NCBI GenBank assembly: GCA_031835245.1 | Contig: JAVKOQ010000358.1 | Coordinates: forward strand, 1-51,928 | Reading direction: 5' to 3' | Length of the DNA: 51,928 nucleotides | Source: Balamuthia mandrillaris | Lineage: Eukaryota > Discosea > Longamoebia > Balamuthiidae | Part shown: piece by piece, positions 1-11,496 of the stretch | Layout of the letters: each line of letters begins with the position of its first letter | How positions within the stretch are numbered: the first letter of the stretch is position 1 | The notes under the pieces: model-generated | Database searches by the model: none | Seen by the model: only the letters and a program-made list of their open reading frames with translations | What the model was told of the DNA's origin: nothing | Program-made: the position numbers and the translations under genes

Positions 1-1214
1 CTTCCAGCAGCTTTACCTCTGCTGGTTTTATGATGAACGCTTCCATGTGCACCAGAGAGATATCTGGCGCCATTTGATCTGTTTTGTTTGTTTATCAGGC
101 GAAACAGATTGTTCGTTTTGTGAGAAATAGAGCAACACCCAGAAGAAAGAAGAAACAGCACGAAGAAGTCATAACAAACCAATTGTTACTTTTTCGTCTG
201 CACATAGAAGAAAAGGAAGGCCCTGAGCAACCGCCACTTCGGCCTCTTGCAGTGGAAATAAGTTGGGTGGATGCACCCGCAGGCGAATGCAATGAGGACA
301 AGATATGAGAACCTCTTTGACTTGGTTTTGATACCATCCATCCAACAAGCTCTCTATATTTTCCACCAATAAAGCAAACAGTCTTTTGATGCCAAATCAT
401 AAGTAATATGAGTAAAGGAAAGAATATAAAAGCAGGAAAACAGGAAGAATAGAAAAAGGACAAAAAAAAAAAAAACGTACTTTGAAGTACGACCACGTTG
501 AGAACGCACGTGCAGCTTTAACAAGAACTCTTCAGGGATGTACTCTAGAAAGCCTTTTTCCAGGTTCTTCCCTCTCTTCATCACCTTTACTATAACTCCG
601 TTCGTCCAATAAGCGGCCAGTTCTGCTGCCCCTTGTCCTCTCACAGCCTCCAACCTCCATCTCGCTGAATTCATTGTATTTAGGGACTTTGCCGAGGTGG
701 AGCGTTGAGAAGGTGAAGAAGAGTTGTTGGAGCTCGCGTTCGAGTTGTTGCGACTTCGACGCTTCAAACGAGCTTTGTGAATATCCCAATCTTGGATCAC
801 GTGTAAAGTGCGCACGAATAGCCGACTGAAGAAGCCAAGCGGCAAGAAACGAAATACCCATTGCCGACCTATTTGGTCGTAAACATCTTCTGGCTCAAAG
901 TGAGGCCATTCTTTCTTCACTATAATGATTGTATTTGGAATTAGGGGTTAACAAGAGAGAGAGAGAGAGAGAGAGAGAAGAGAGGAGAAAGGGGAGAGGA
1001 GAGGAGGGAGAACAAAAACAAACCTGTGAACGGTCGTTCTTTCTTGAGGAGACAAGGAACGAGAAAGTCTTCATCCATTTTACTGGTTTCAGTTTCGTCC
1101 GTTTTACCTTTTTAAAAAAACACAAGTATACATTACAACCAAAAAAAGAAAGAAAAGGAGCACAAAGGAAAGAGACAGCGAGAGGGCGAGAGAGAGAGAG
1201 AGAGAGAGGGGGGG

Positions 1215-1255
<41 letters not shown>

Positions 1256-4200
1256 GTTATACCTGGAGAACCTGTCTTCCAATTGCCAGAATCTAGACAA
1301 GAGTCAGAGGCGTTTTTGGAAGCATTACTAGAGGAAGAAGAAGCCATGCTGCTACTGAGCTTGCTCCATGGGTAGAGGATGTCGAATTTTCTGAGCAGCT
1401 GAATGAGAATGTGATGTATCGACTCTGGAAAAGCTGGAGCACGCCATATCAGGCCTAAATCGCTTCGTCTTAGCTTGCCGTCGTCTCCTCGTACCACTTG
1501 ATGCCGTAATGTTACCACGCTGCTCATGACTTTTGTCAGCCATTGAGGATCTGACGTTGTTTGATTAGCATTCAGGCCAGCTCTTCTCTTCTTTCCTCTC
1601 CTCTCTTCTCTTTCCTCTCCTCACCACTTATCTGCATCTCTTCACTTCATCCTGCTTCGCTTAGCGCAGCTTTGGAAAAAGAAAATAGCATACCAAGAAA
1701 AACATAGTCTGAAAGTTCTTCGGAAGGGTCGTCGCCAAAATACGCAATGTCACCAATATCGTTAAGAAAAATAAGTAGGTCCTCGAACTCTCCATCCTCC
1801 ACATTGAATGATTTTGCTTGCTTTCTAAACTTCGCTTTTTTCTAAAGATGAACTTTCATGTCAGAGAACAAGAAAAAAAAAAAGAAGATGATGAAGAAGA
1901 AGATGAGCAAGAAACAGGAGAATCAAACCGTTATAGGAGGATAGAGAAAAGAGCCAGGCATAGCCAACACAGTCACAAACTTACTGAAAATGAGGAAAGG
2001 ACTCGGAATGGTCAGTCGAACGAACTTCTTCTTCTCAGCCACTGTGGCTATCTTGCTTTTGAGCTCCTTGATCCCTCGTTTGGTCTTACAGCTAACCGCA
2101 ACGATGTCTGCCACATTTGGAAAACGACGTTTATACCGTTTGCTTATCTTTTCCAAAATATCTGCAACAGGTGCATCTCCTCCCTTGCAAAATAGAAAAA
2201 CAAACAAAAAGTTAGATACGATATAAAAGAGAGTGCAATAAAAAAGAAACCTTTTTCTTTTTGGGTTGCAACGCCTTGTGGTCTAAATGAGTGCCAACGA
2301 TGACAACAGGCACGCCTGGCACCCGTGCTTTTAATGAGTATAGCCAATAATCGAGTTTGCGAGTGGATTCACGGTAGGCGTCTGCCAGGTTAAATACCTG
2401 CATTTTGTTTTTTTAAAAAAAAAATCGGGGTGATAAGAGGAGAGTAAGAATGGGGGGAGAAAGAGAAAAAGAGAGTGGCTCAATCGTACAAGCAAATAAA
2501 TAGAACGTTTGGAAAGGAAAAATTGGTGTGTAGTTTGATACAAGTCCTGTCCCGCAAAGTCCCACGCTCGAAACGAAATGCTTTTAGAAAAACAGTTAAG
2601 AAAAGTGCCAAGAAAACAATGCGAAAAAAGGTGTAAAAAGAAGTAATGACGTACTTGGCCCACTGTGTATCTGCAATATCAATGCCATCAGTGGCGATAT
2701 TTGGGTTCTTCTCTTTCGATTTTTTCTTCTCTCTGAAGCAACGAAGCAAACTGGTCTTTCCTACTCCTCCTTCTCCGACCAACATCAACTTCACTCTCAT
2801 GAATGATTTGCTCTGCTCCTCCAATGAGTGCAAATAGGCGCGCACCCACTTTAAGTCATTGTCAGCATCGGAATCATCTCCGCTCTCTTTATCTCCTACG
2901 TTGTTTTCTTTCCTCTCTTTCTCGCTTTCTCGTTCGTTCGCCGACGTTAAATCCGAAGATGAATGATTTTTGTCCTTGTGAGAGGAAGAGGAGGAAGAAG
3001 ATGAAGAGGAGGAAGTAGGAAAGTAAAAGCTTGTGGGGGAACTGGTAGAAGCCAACGATGCACCAACTCGCTCTATTAAATCCTCCGTATTGTTGTTCTT
3101 CTTGTTGGATTTGGGGTCAAGTCGTCCTGTTATTGTAGATAATGGATTTCCTGTTGAAAGAAGAGAAAGAGAGGGGGAGCATTCTGTTTCAGCTGGTTGT
3201 GCTGATCGGAGGGAGAGAGAGGGAGAGAGAGTACCGCGCAAGCAAATCTTTTTAAGAGAAGGAATATGCGCAAGTTCTACAGGCAGGAATTCCAAACGAT
3301 TGTACTCAAGCCTCAGTTCCAACAAATTTGTTAACGCTCCAATTTCTTTTAAATGGTAAGAACAAAGCAACAGAGAAGAGAGAGAGAGAGAGAGAACAAA
3401 CCTCTACAAATAGTGGTAAGCTGATTGTTTTCTAAGTAAAAATACTTGAGCTCCTGTAGGTTTGCAATACTTGGCGGCAAGACTTTAATATTGTTGAAGC
3501 TAACATCCAACGTGCGTAACCCTGTGAGGTTCATTATAGCTTCAGGCAGATTCGCAAAGTCGTTATGATTGAGAAACACTCTTCTCAATTGAGTGAGACT
3601 GGGGAGAGAGGGCAGATCCTTCAATTTGTTGTGGCTCAAGTCCAGTCTTTGCAGGGAGCACATGCAGTCCAACTCGTTGGGCAGGTTTGAGATGTGATTG
3701 CCACAGAGATCGAGCACAGTCAGTCCTCGCAGCTTTCCGATGTTGCGAGGCAGCTCTTTCAGCCTGTTGTGAAAGAGGAAGAGCTCTTTGATGAGATCAC
3801 CGTGATGTGCCACAATGTATTCCACGTCCTCCATGCTGAAAGTTCTCAGGTTCATGCGACTAATGTCTATGCGATCCAATGGTTCATGAGCAAGTTCGTA
3901 AAGCACGCATGTAGAGACGTCTTTGAGGTCTGTAGCTGTTCCAGAGAAGGCAGAGCCCAACTTGGCTAATACCATTTGTCTTTCTGGTCGCTTATTTGTA
4001 TTGTTGACATCCTCCGAGGAAGAGGAGTTGTCTTGTTCTTGCAGAGATTCACTTCTGCTTCTATCGCTGCTCTCTCCTGCTCCATCATCTGTCATCTTTT
4101 TGCCTCCTTCGCCGTCTATTGTCCCTTTGCGCTGTATCAAGAGCGAAGCGGCAGCTGGGGGACCATCACCCGTCGCTGGATCAAAGGAAGAAGAAAACGA

Positions 4201-5033
4201 ACTGGAGTAACTTCCACGTCTCGAATCAGCAGGCAACGGCACAGGAGAAGAACTCGAAGAATTCACGCGCGGAAAGCGACCACTGTTAGTTGCTCTTCCT
4301 CTTCCTTCATAATCTCCACTCCGTGCTGTTGATATTTTGTCCAAGCTCATCCTTCCAGAATTTGTGACAGTAGGCATGCTTCCTGTTAATCTGGAAGAAC
4401 CCATTTGGGCTTGTCGTTTGTAGAGAGCCTCTCTCTCTTTGGTCATTCGTCGGTTTCGCTCCAGCAGCTCCGCCATTTGTTTGGCCTTGTGGGCATCTTC
4501 CCGCACGGCCAACGGAGCGGGAAGCTTAATCTCGAGGAGAGTAGTATTGACGGCCAACATGTCGATGTAGATCTGGCAGACGTCCGAAAGACTGTAGGAG
4601 GCAGTTGCTGAACCTTTAAAGTCCACCACCTCCATCACTGCATTGGTTTTAAGACAGTCTGCTATAAAGATATGGCCTTTATTTGTGTTTTACGTTAGAA
4701 GTTTGGTGTTTAATCAAAAAGCAGGGAAGGAAAGAAGAGTTTATGGACGCACAAGGTTTGTTAATTCTGCTTTTGGCAAAGGAGACTTTGACGAGGGCGT
4801 GATTACGTCGCCAACTGTTGGCAAGTATGATAACTTCTTCAGAGCTCAGTTTGTTTCCCGACAAGTCTAAGTGAGTCAAGTACTTTCGTTTTTATAGTTT
4901 GGGAACGAAAAAAAGTAAGCAAATTGAAGAAGGAAGAGGGAAGAAGGAAGAAAAAGAAGAACAAGAAGAACCATAACCACAATAATCACAATAACATCAT
5001 AAGAAGAAGAGGACAACAACGAGAACTGGGGAG

Positions 5034-5082
<49 letters not shown>

Positions 5083-5760
5083 ACCAAACCTGGTTCACGC
5101 TAAGAGCACGAGCCATGAGCTGCACAGCCGGGCAGGAGCTCGGATTGCCGGTGGCCCTCAACGAGTTGTTCTGCAGGTCCAACCGCTCCAACGAGGAGTT
5201 GAAGCACAACGCCCTGGCCAGGGCCAGCCCTCCTCTCTCCCCGATGTCCCGCCGCTCCGCCTCCACCAGCTCCAGCGTGTGGCGGCCCTCCCCGCCGGCC
5301 GAGAGGGACAGGCGAAGCAACGGCCCCGAGGAGCGTTGGTGCAGCAACAGGCGGGAGAGGTGGATGGCTCCCTCATCACCTTTGTTGTTTTGTTTTGTTG
5401 TGGCATTATCGTTGGTATTGGTTTTTTTTTTTTGTAGCTTTGAAGAATTACATAAAACAAAAACAAAATACAATAAAATACAATTTTAAAAAAAGTGCAA
5501 AAAAAAAAGAAGAAAACAATTAAAAAAAAAAACAAAAAAACAAAAACAAAAAAATGCAACAAGAAAAAAAAAGAAACAAAAAATAAATCAAAATAAAATA
5601 AAAAAAATTGAAAACAAAAAAACAAAAAAACAAAAATAAAAACAAATAAAAGTTTAAAAAAAATGCAACGAAAAAAAATGAAGAAAAAAAAAACAAGAAA
5701 CAAAAAACAAAGAAAAGAAACTGGTGACAAAAAAACAAAAACACAGAAAAGGAGTAGCAA

Positions 5761-5796
<36 letters not shown>

Positions 5797-5964
5797 GGAA
5801 GCCGAACCGATGTGGTAGCCGTTGAGTTTGATGGAGCGAAACTGTTTGTCGTTGAGAAGGAGGGAGACCAACGCATCCACATCTTGGGCCTTGAGGCTGA
5901 GGTTGCTGAGGTCCAACGTGGCCCCTTCCGTTTGGCTGAGTAACGTTCGTAATTGTTTCTCCAT
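1..5964 (-). CDS. Roco protein (LRR-Roc-COR), C-terminal part beyond the window
   Basis: Roco-family GTPase, a multidomain signalling protein. Exons read as 5964-5808, 5379-5090, 4882-4753, 4661-3402, 3345-3235, 3150-2655, 2580-2490, 2397-2251, 2183-1985, about 1816-1694, 1550-1263, 1107-1024, 919-481, 349-180 and 63 to below 1. In order: ribonuclease-inhibitor-type LRRs (about residues 1-200), a Ser/Gly-rich insert, classical LRRs (about 330-680), then a Roc GTPase domain with P-loop GEGGVGKTS, G3 DFAGQ and G4 THLD. The COR domain follows, with typical stretches VFLDPQWLTKVM and FLVPCLL and a late LISCPHC. Roc and COR act together in nucleotide-dependent dimerisation in this family; many Roco proteins then carry a kinase domain, but that part would lie left of the window and is unseen. 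ATG at 5964 opens the first exon. The acceptor of the tenth exon (1841-1816) is ambiguous. CT-rich (sense) microsatellites fill several introns. Confidence 0.9.
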
Positions 5965-6371
5965 CTTCTTTTTATTATTTTTGTCTCATCACTCTCTCGC
6001 TCTCTCTCGTTCACCGTTCTTTTTCCTCTCTTTCGTGAGTTGTTTGTTGTTCTCTTCTTCTTCCAACAAGGGAAGGGGTGTGAGACGCGCTCTCTCTCGG
6101 CTTCTTTCTTCTTCCGCTTTTTTTTTTCTTCTGTAATATTTTACTTGAACAAATTTCCATGTCGTCACGGAAAAAACGATAAACAAAAATATTGGTCTTT
6201 TTGTAGACATTTTAATATTATTCAAATTAATTACCAATATATTAAATATATTTCAAAAAAATCGACAATGGATTGTCCCGAGCCTATCACGGGACTCCGC
6301 TGCGCTTCCCACCAAGTGAACTGCCACCACCAAATACAAAGCCCACTCCCCTCTTGGGCGAGAGGAGGAGG
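5965..6371. other. Intergenic: Roco 5' flank and 3' flank of the coiled-coil gene
   Basis: No gene seen. It holds a CT-rich leader next to the Roco ATG, the motif GTCGTCACGG at 6161-6170, an AT-rich stretch (6185-6265) and one arm of an inverted repeat (6308-6360) just past the stop codon of the neighbouring minus-strand gene. Confidence 0.6.
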
Positions 6372-6570
6372 TCATACATGTATCTCTTCAAAGCTAAGGC
6401 CTTGTTCACGACACAGTTGCGCCATGAAAGCGACATCAACCCCAGCTCCATAAGGGATTGGAATACTATCCGCCTTCATCTGGTGAATCTGCTCGCCTAG
6501 TTTCTTCCACGTGGGACCCAAGAGGGGGCGTGGGCTCTGTATTTGGTGGTGGCAGTTTGCTTGGTGGGAA
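6308..6570. repeat. Inverted repeat, arms about 53 bp, over the 3' end of the coiled-coil gene
   Basis: The left arm 6308-6360 (starts TTCCCACCAAG, ends CCCCTCTTGGG) is the reverse complement of the right arm 6517-6570 with about five differences including one indel; the spacer is about 156 bp. The right arm and spacer lie inside the coding region of the minus-strand gene (its last 65 codons or so); the left arm is just outside it. It may fold as a long hairpin in the mRNA 3' end, or be the trace of a local inverted duplication. No transposase or target-site duplication is evident. Confidence 0.75.
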
Positions 6571-7388
6571 GTGTAGCTTGAAAAGAGCAGACATCCTTCG
6601 TGGAGCTCTTCCTTGGAAGGCCAATCGCAAAATATGTTGTTTTCATCCTCGTTAGCTTGTTCGTGCTGTTTTAAAAAGCTTTGTTGGAGGTCCGCCATCA
6701 CCTTTCTGCAGAAGCCAGCTGCGGTCCTAAACTTCAGGGATTGTAGGTCGCGCCTCTGCAACTCTATCTCGCGCTCACGCAGTTCAAGTTTGATTTGAAG
6801 GTTTGCCACTTGAAGTCCCAGCGCCAGGGCTTCAAAGTTTGCATCGGTGGGGGCTCCCTTGCAGCGATCCAACAAGCGCCAAACGTCAATGTGGCTCTCC
6901 ACGGAGTTCGCCTGCAGCAGGTGGGCAAGTTTCTGTTGGGTTTCGGCTAGTTCTTTCTGTAGTGCTGTTTCTGAAGCCTCCGACGCGGCTTGTTTGTCCA
7001 CTCCTTCTTCTTCCTCCTCTTCTCCTGTGTGTTGGAAGGGGTCTGGTTGTCGCTTTTGTTTGGCTGCCTTCTTCCTTCGATTGGACCTCTTCCGGTGGTT
7101 CTTCTTCTGTTGCTTTGATTCCTTTCCTTCTGTACGGAGTTGCTGGATGCTTTCCCTCTCCTTCGTGACCGCTTCATTCACGGATGCCTTCAGCTCCATG
7201 GCAATGACGTTCAGCGGGTTGGGAGGCAAAGCGATCAAGTAGGATGGCTCCGTGAAGGCCGCGTGCAGCCCCACCTCGGGCACCAGCAGGTAAAAGCTAG
7301 CGGAGGCCAACTCCACAAACCGTTGGGGCATAATCCCCGTGTGGTGCGTGCCCAGGACACCCGGTGGTGGGTGTGGTGGGGGTTGCAT
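6372..7388 (-). CDS. Orphan coiled-coil protein, single exon
   Basis: Intronless gene of 338 codons with a true ATG at 7388 and TGA at 6372-6374. I do not recognise a family. The N-terminal about 90 residues look globular (hydrophobic segments around PQRFVELASASFYLLVPE). They are followed by a Lys/Arg/Gln-rich basic stretch (about 100-125), an acidic GEEEEEEG run, and a long helical region rich in Leu, Gln, Arg and Glu (about 140-250) that should form a coiled coil. No signal peptide or membrane segment. The lack of introns contrasts with nearly all neighbours; only the LRR gene at 22316 is also single-exon. The last 65 codons overlap an inverted repeat arm. GTCGAC lies 78 bp upstream (7466-7471). 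Function unknown; that it is a real gene rests on the long ATG-initiated frame with structured, non-repetitive composition. Confidence 0.7.
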   Translation of the reverse strand: MQPPPHPPPGVLGTHHTGIMPQRFVELASASFYLLVPEVGLHAAFTEPSYLIALPPNPLNVIAMELKASVNEAVTKERESIQQLRTEGKESKQQKKNHRKRSNRRKKAAKQKRQPDPFQHTGEEEEEEGVDKQAASEASETALQKELAETQQKLAHLLQANSVESHIDVWRLLDRCKGAPTDANFEALALGLQVANLQIKLELREREIELQRRDLQSLKFRTAAGFCRKVMADLQQSFLKQHEQANEDENNIFCDWPSKEELHEGCLLFSSYTSHQANCHHQIQSPRPLLGPTWKKLGEQIHQMKADSIPIPYGAGVDVAFMAQLCREQGLSFEEIHV

Positions 7389-7710
7389 GTCTCACTCGCT
7401 CCCGCCTGTCCTGCTAGTCCTGCTACCGTTGGCTTTCTCAGGCAAGAGAGGAGCAGTGGATTTTTGTCGACTAAGATCTCTGCCTGAGACAACAGAGGCC
7501 TTTTTATGGTAAGTAACAAACTTTTTTTTGATTTCTGTATGGTGGTTTGAAACTTTGGGTTACAGATCAAAGCTTTCTGTATTCTCCGTGTCGTCACGGA
7601 ATGTCGTTAACTACTATTCGTGTCGTCATGGATCATAACAAGAGATAGAGGAACAATTCGGAGAGAGAAAAAAGTTGTTCGAGACGCTCCCCACTTTGTT
7701 GCAAGCGAAC
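7389..7710. promoter_or_regulatory. Divergent promoter region between coiled-coil gene and MAPEG gene
   Basis: No coding sequence seen. It contains GTCGAC at 7466-7471 and two copies of the motif GTCGTCAYGG (7590-7599 with C, 7622-7631 with T). Both motif types recur upstream of other genes in the window. Confidence 0.5.
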
Positions 7711-8295
7711 ATGGCTGTCGGTCTTTTATGTAGCGCAATACTGGGTCTCATGATCTTTATACTTGGTTTGTTTGTCGTCGCTCTCACCAAAAACTGCGTG
7801 GTACTGATGATCGCTGTCGCTAGGACTGGTTGTTTCGCTGACAAGAGCGCAAGTCGGTCAAGCTTACGGCTACCCCAACGACCCTGCCTCTCCGCTGCAC
7901 CAACGGGTGCGAGCCCACGCCAACCACGCGGAGTACGCCCCGGCTCTCATGGCCATCATGCTCTACTTGGAGGCCAGAGGGACGAGCAGCTGGTGGATGA
8001 GCCTCAGCATGCTCGCCGTCACGTTGAGTAGGGTGGCGCATGTGTTGGGCTTGACGTTGCCGCCCACCATGGCCAAGGGCAATCCTCTTCGTTTCATTGG
8101 TATGCATGAGAGAGATGCAGAGACAGACAGAAGAGAAACCGAAGAAAGAGAGAAAAGGGAGAGATGAAGAAGCAGAGGTAGAAGTATTTGTGCTCGCTAA
8201 GCCACTTATCGTGTTTTCTTTTGCTTCCTTTGATAGGTGCGCTCGGGACGTATGTTTTTGGTTCTCTGCTATGTTTGGCTGTATTGGTTGCATAG
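7711..8295 (+). CDS. MAPEG-family membrane enzyme
   Basis: Small membrane protein of the MAPEG family (membrane-associated proteins in eicosanoid and glutathione metabolism; microsomal glutathione-S-transferase type). Exons 7711-7765, 7824-8099, 8237-8295 give 129 aa, close to the usual 130-150. The first helix starts AVGLLCSAILGLMIFILG. The family signature follows at RVRAHANHAEYAPALMAI (RVRAHAN and EY are the hallmark). Then come two hydrophobic segments and a final helix beginning GALGTYVFGSLL. The first intron is only 58 bp and is needed to keep frame. The second intron carries purine-rich (GA) sequence on the sense strand, against the window's trend. It is convergent with the TRM13 gene, whose stop is 130 bp away. 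The substrate cannot be told from the sequence; activity would be expected in the ER or outer mitochondrial membrane by family analogy. Confidence 0.87.
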
Positions 8296-8424
8296 AACAG
8301 CAAAGGCAGAAAGAGGAAGCAAAGCCAGAGAGGAAAAGAAAGATGGAGAAGAATGAAAGGAAAAACAACGATCAAGAAAAGAAAACTGCTCAAACCTTCT
8401 ACATCTTTGTTAGCAAAAGCACCT

Positions 8425-10258
8425 TCACAACCGCATCGCATTATCCACAACAGAGGAAGGAATGGTGGCCAACAACAAAGTGTTCTCTGGAGATATCGAT
8501 GGAGAGACGTATCGCACCATCCTCACGTTATAGCCCAGCTCCTCCAGAAAACTAGCTCTTCCCACATCCATCAGCTCCTTGCACTTTCGACCTAGTTCCT
8601 CTTTCTCCTCTCTGCTCAACCTCATTACTCCTTTTGTGACTCGTTGCTTCTCGTTTTCTTCTTTTTCTCGTTCTTCTTTCGGCCTCTCTTTTCGTTGTGA
8701 TGATGTTGTTGATGTTGATGAAGAAGGTGAAGACAAAGATGGAGACAAAGCGTCCCTTGGTAATGGATCATGAAAGGCACAAGTGTACCAACTAGATGCG
8801 TGAGCCATGACCTTGAACTCAAACGGAGTGAAGCCCAACTGCCGGAAGAACTTCTTGTTGACATACGAGGTCCAATCGCAGCGGTGGTGACAGCACAACG
8901 CGATGGCGATGCCTATATACTTATTATCTCTTTCGGTTTCGCTTTGATGTTGATGCGAGGAGATGGCGTTGGCTACGCAACGAAAGGCCAAGTCGGAGGC
9001 ACCGCCGCAAAGATGCTTGCCAACGACCACCATTTTGGCTCTGCTGTTGTTGTTTACGTGTTGTTGTAATGCGGAGACTTTGCTGAGATCCAAGTCTTTG
9101 ATGTCGATGTTTATACGTTCAAATACTCCTCCGTTGCCCTCTAATGTTTGATTATGACGTTCGTGAGATGTGAGAGTCAGAGCGAGGAGAGAGGATGCGG
9201 AAACCTTGAAGTTCCTCCCGATGCCAACTTTCGGCCTTGTGCCGACTGTTTTGTCGGTCGACGAGAATGTTGGCCCGCACTCCATTGCACTGCTGAATGA
9301 CATGGCTCAGCCAGCCTTTGCCCGCTCCCAATTCAACATACATCAACTGTTCTTCTTTCGTTGCTTCTTCCTTTCCTTCTCTCTCTGCAGAATCTTCTTG
9401 CTGTTCGGTTCTTCTTTTCTTCTTCTGTGGCTGTTCCTTTTCATCCTCTTCTTTCTTTTGTTGCGGAACAGAAGAGCAAGAAGAAAGAGAGCGGCAGCAG
9501 CGAAGAAGACCGTTTCGATGGAGATGACCGCACAACGAGGAGACCTGCGTCATGTGCTTGAAGCTGCAATGTCCCTCATCCTTCAGCAACTCCTCCACCG
9601 ACGGGTGCTTCAGCTGTTCCGTCGGCAACGGAAACCTTATTCCTTGTTCACGTTCTGCTCCCTCTCTTTCTTCTTCTTCTTCTTCTTCTTCTTCTTCTTC
9701 TTCTTCTTCTTCTCTTTCTTCTTTTCTCTGTGAAGCACAAAGGGAAGCGTGGGCAGAGCGCACCTTGGCAGCAATCCTCTCAAACACCTCCGCCTCCAAC
9801 CGTTTCACCAACGACACTCCCTGCCCTCCATGCGACGACCCACCACCGCTCCCTTTCTCTTTCTGTTTCTCCTTCTTCTCCTTTTCTTTCTCTTTCTCCT
9901 TCTCCTCCTCTTTCTCTTCTTCTTCTTCTTCTGGCAAGAGTTCATCCCGACCGGCATTGAGGTCGAGGGAGAAACAGGGCAGGGAGCGCCTCCTCTGGTC
10001 GAGTAGCAGGGAGGGACACTTTTTGAGGTGCCGCTGGAGCTTGGTGGCGTAGACGCTGTGTCTTGGGTCCAAGGGGCATGCCACCCTATCGCTTTCATGC
10101 GAGGAGGAGGAGGATGAGGAGCGATGCGTCCCGCAGTAGAGTTCGCCTGGGATGGGCGTGACGCGGCAGTAGCGTTTCCGTTTGGTCACGTAGAAATGGC
10201 AGTGGGCAGCAGTGGTGCTGGTGCTTGTGGTTGTGTTCGTGGGAAGTGGCGGCTCCAT
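8425..10258 (-). CDS. TRM13: TRM13-like tRNA 2'-O-methyltransferase
   Basis: Family role: SAM-dependent 2'-O-methylation of the tRNA acceptor stem (position 4). Exons 10258-9205 and 9140-8425 (589 aa). N-terminal CCCH-type finger (CHFYVTKRKRYC ... YCGTH), then a U11-48K-type CHHC finger (CPLDPRH ... HLKKC). A charged low-complexity linker follows, with a Glu run coded by a GAA repeat at about 9664-9720. Next is methyltransferase motif I (YVELGAGKGWLSHV), LVDRQNSRHK, then after the 64-bp intron GVGKHLCG-like (VVGKHLCGGASDLA), the TRM13 hallmark ALCCHHRC, and ASSWYTCAFHD. All parts of the family are present, so the enzyme looks complete. An ATG at 10414 would extend the frame, but 10258 is preferred because the GTCGAC promoter motif at 10386 would otherwise lie inside the CDS. 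Divergent from the phosphatase gene. Confidence 0.9.
9664..9720. repeat. (TTC)n microsatellite inside the TRM13 coding region
   Basis: Near-perfect TTC repeat on the plus strand, read as GAA (poly-Glu) in the minus-strand TRM13 linker. Similar but less regular CTC/TTC stretches lie at about 9875-9932. Confidence 0.85.
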
Positions 10259-10715
10259 GGTCTTTCCCAAAAGAAGAAGAAGAAGACGCGAAGAACAAAA
10301 GGGAAAGAAGGGGAGAGAGGAGAGGGAAGAGAAGAGGAAGTAACGGACAAAGAGAGGTCTTCTTTCTTTCTTTCTCCTTGGGTGTGTCGACAAATATATT
10401 AACAAGGACGACATGGAATCGAAAACTGTCCTATTATTACATTAGGTACCTATTAGGGTGAAATCGCCGAAATTAGCGCTCTTCATGTCGACGTAGTGTC
10501 GACATATATTTAAATAAAAAATTAAAATAAAAAAAATAAAAGAGAGAAAAAGAGTTATACTTGTTCCTTCCTCGCTGGGAAGTGGAGAACTGAAGCTCTT
10601 TTCAAGCCATGGTTCAGCGCTGAACAGTTTGCTTTCCGACAAAGCACGCATTTTCTTTTTTAAAATATAACCTTTTCTTATCAATATATTGGAAAAAAAT
10701 TGCAAAGAAAAAATA
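10259..10715. promoter_or_regulatory. Divergent promoter region, TRM13 and RA-phosphatase
   Basis: No gene seen. It contains GTCGAC at 10386-10391, 10487-10492 and 10498-10503 (the last two 11 bp apart), an A/T-rich tract at 10504-10555, and a 14-bp perfect palindrome GTTCAGCGCTGAAC at 10612-10625. The same GTCGAC motif recurs upstream of many other genes here. Confidence 0.55.
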
Positions 10716-11440
10716 ATGGCAGAGACGAGCCCGGCGAGCGATGGAATGAACCAACTGGTGGAGGAGTATAGGCTTAGAGTTCAACAGCTGGAAGCGGAGC
10801 TGGCAAAGTATCGCCAGGCACCTCCATTCGCGCAAAAGCAGAAGGAAAAGATACCAGCGGAGGAGGAAGAAAAATCGATCGTTATAGAACCAACAACCTC
10901 TCCACGACCCGAAACAACCGCAACAGCACCCACTCGCATTCTTCATGAGCAAGCAAACAGGTCAGCCACCAACGTCCCTGTGGTCCTCTCTCCCGACGAA
11001 CAGGCCGAAGAAGAGGGACAACGCGAGAACGACAAAGATGGAAAACTGACAACATTGACAACTGCAAACACAAGAACGCCTTCTTCTTTTTCCCTTTGCT
11101 TCTCCTTTCGGTTCCTCCTCCGAGAGAGAGCTTCCCATGTACTTTCGTAAAGGCCACTTTATCCACCTTCACGACTGCAACCAGCACAACGACAGCAGCA
11201 TCCAAAACAACCACCCGATGGACTCTTCGTCAGAGGTGGAGGTGGAGGAGGAGGAAACGGAGGAAGAGGAGGAGGAAGATGGAGGAGGAACGGAAGCGGA
11301 CACGGAGAACTCTCCTTCGCTGGCGGCCAGCGGCGAGCTCGACGCCGGTCACGATGGTGCCGCTTCCTCACAAAAGATCTTTTCGGAGGACGAAGAGGAG
11401 TCCGCTGCTTGCGTCGGTTTAAGTATGTTTGAACATGAGC

Positions 11441-11496
<56 letters not shown>

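Noticed and set aside
6308-6570. A MITE-type transposon
   Set aside because: Arms are long relative to the spacer, one arm is coding and no target-site duplication is visible. It is left as an inverted repeat of unknown origin.
10259-10414. N-terminal extension of TRM13 from an ATG at 10414
   Set aside because: It would add a low-quality hydrophobic leader and place the GTCGAC promoter motif inside the coding region; the finger domain begins naturally after the ATG at 10258.
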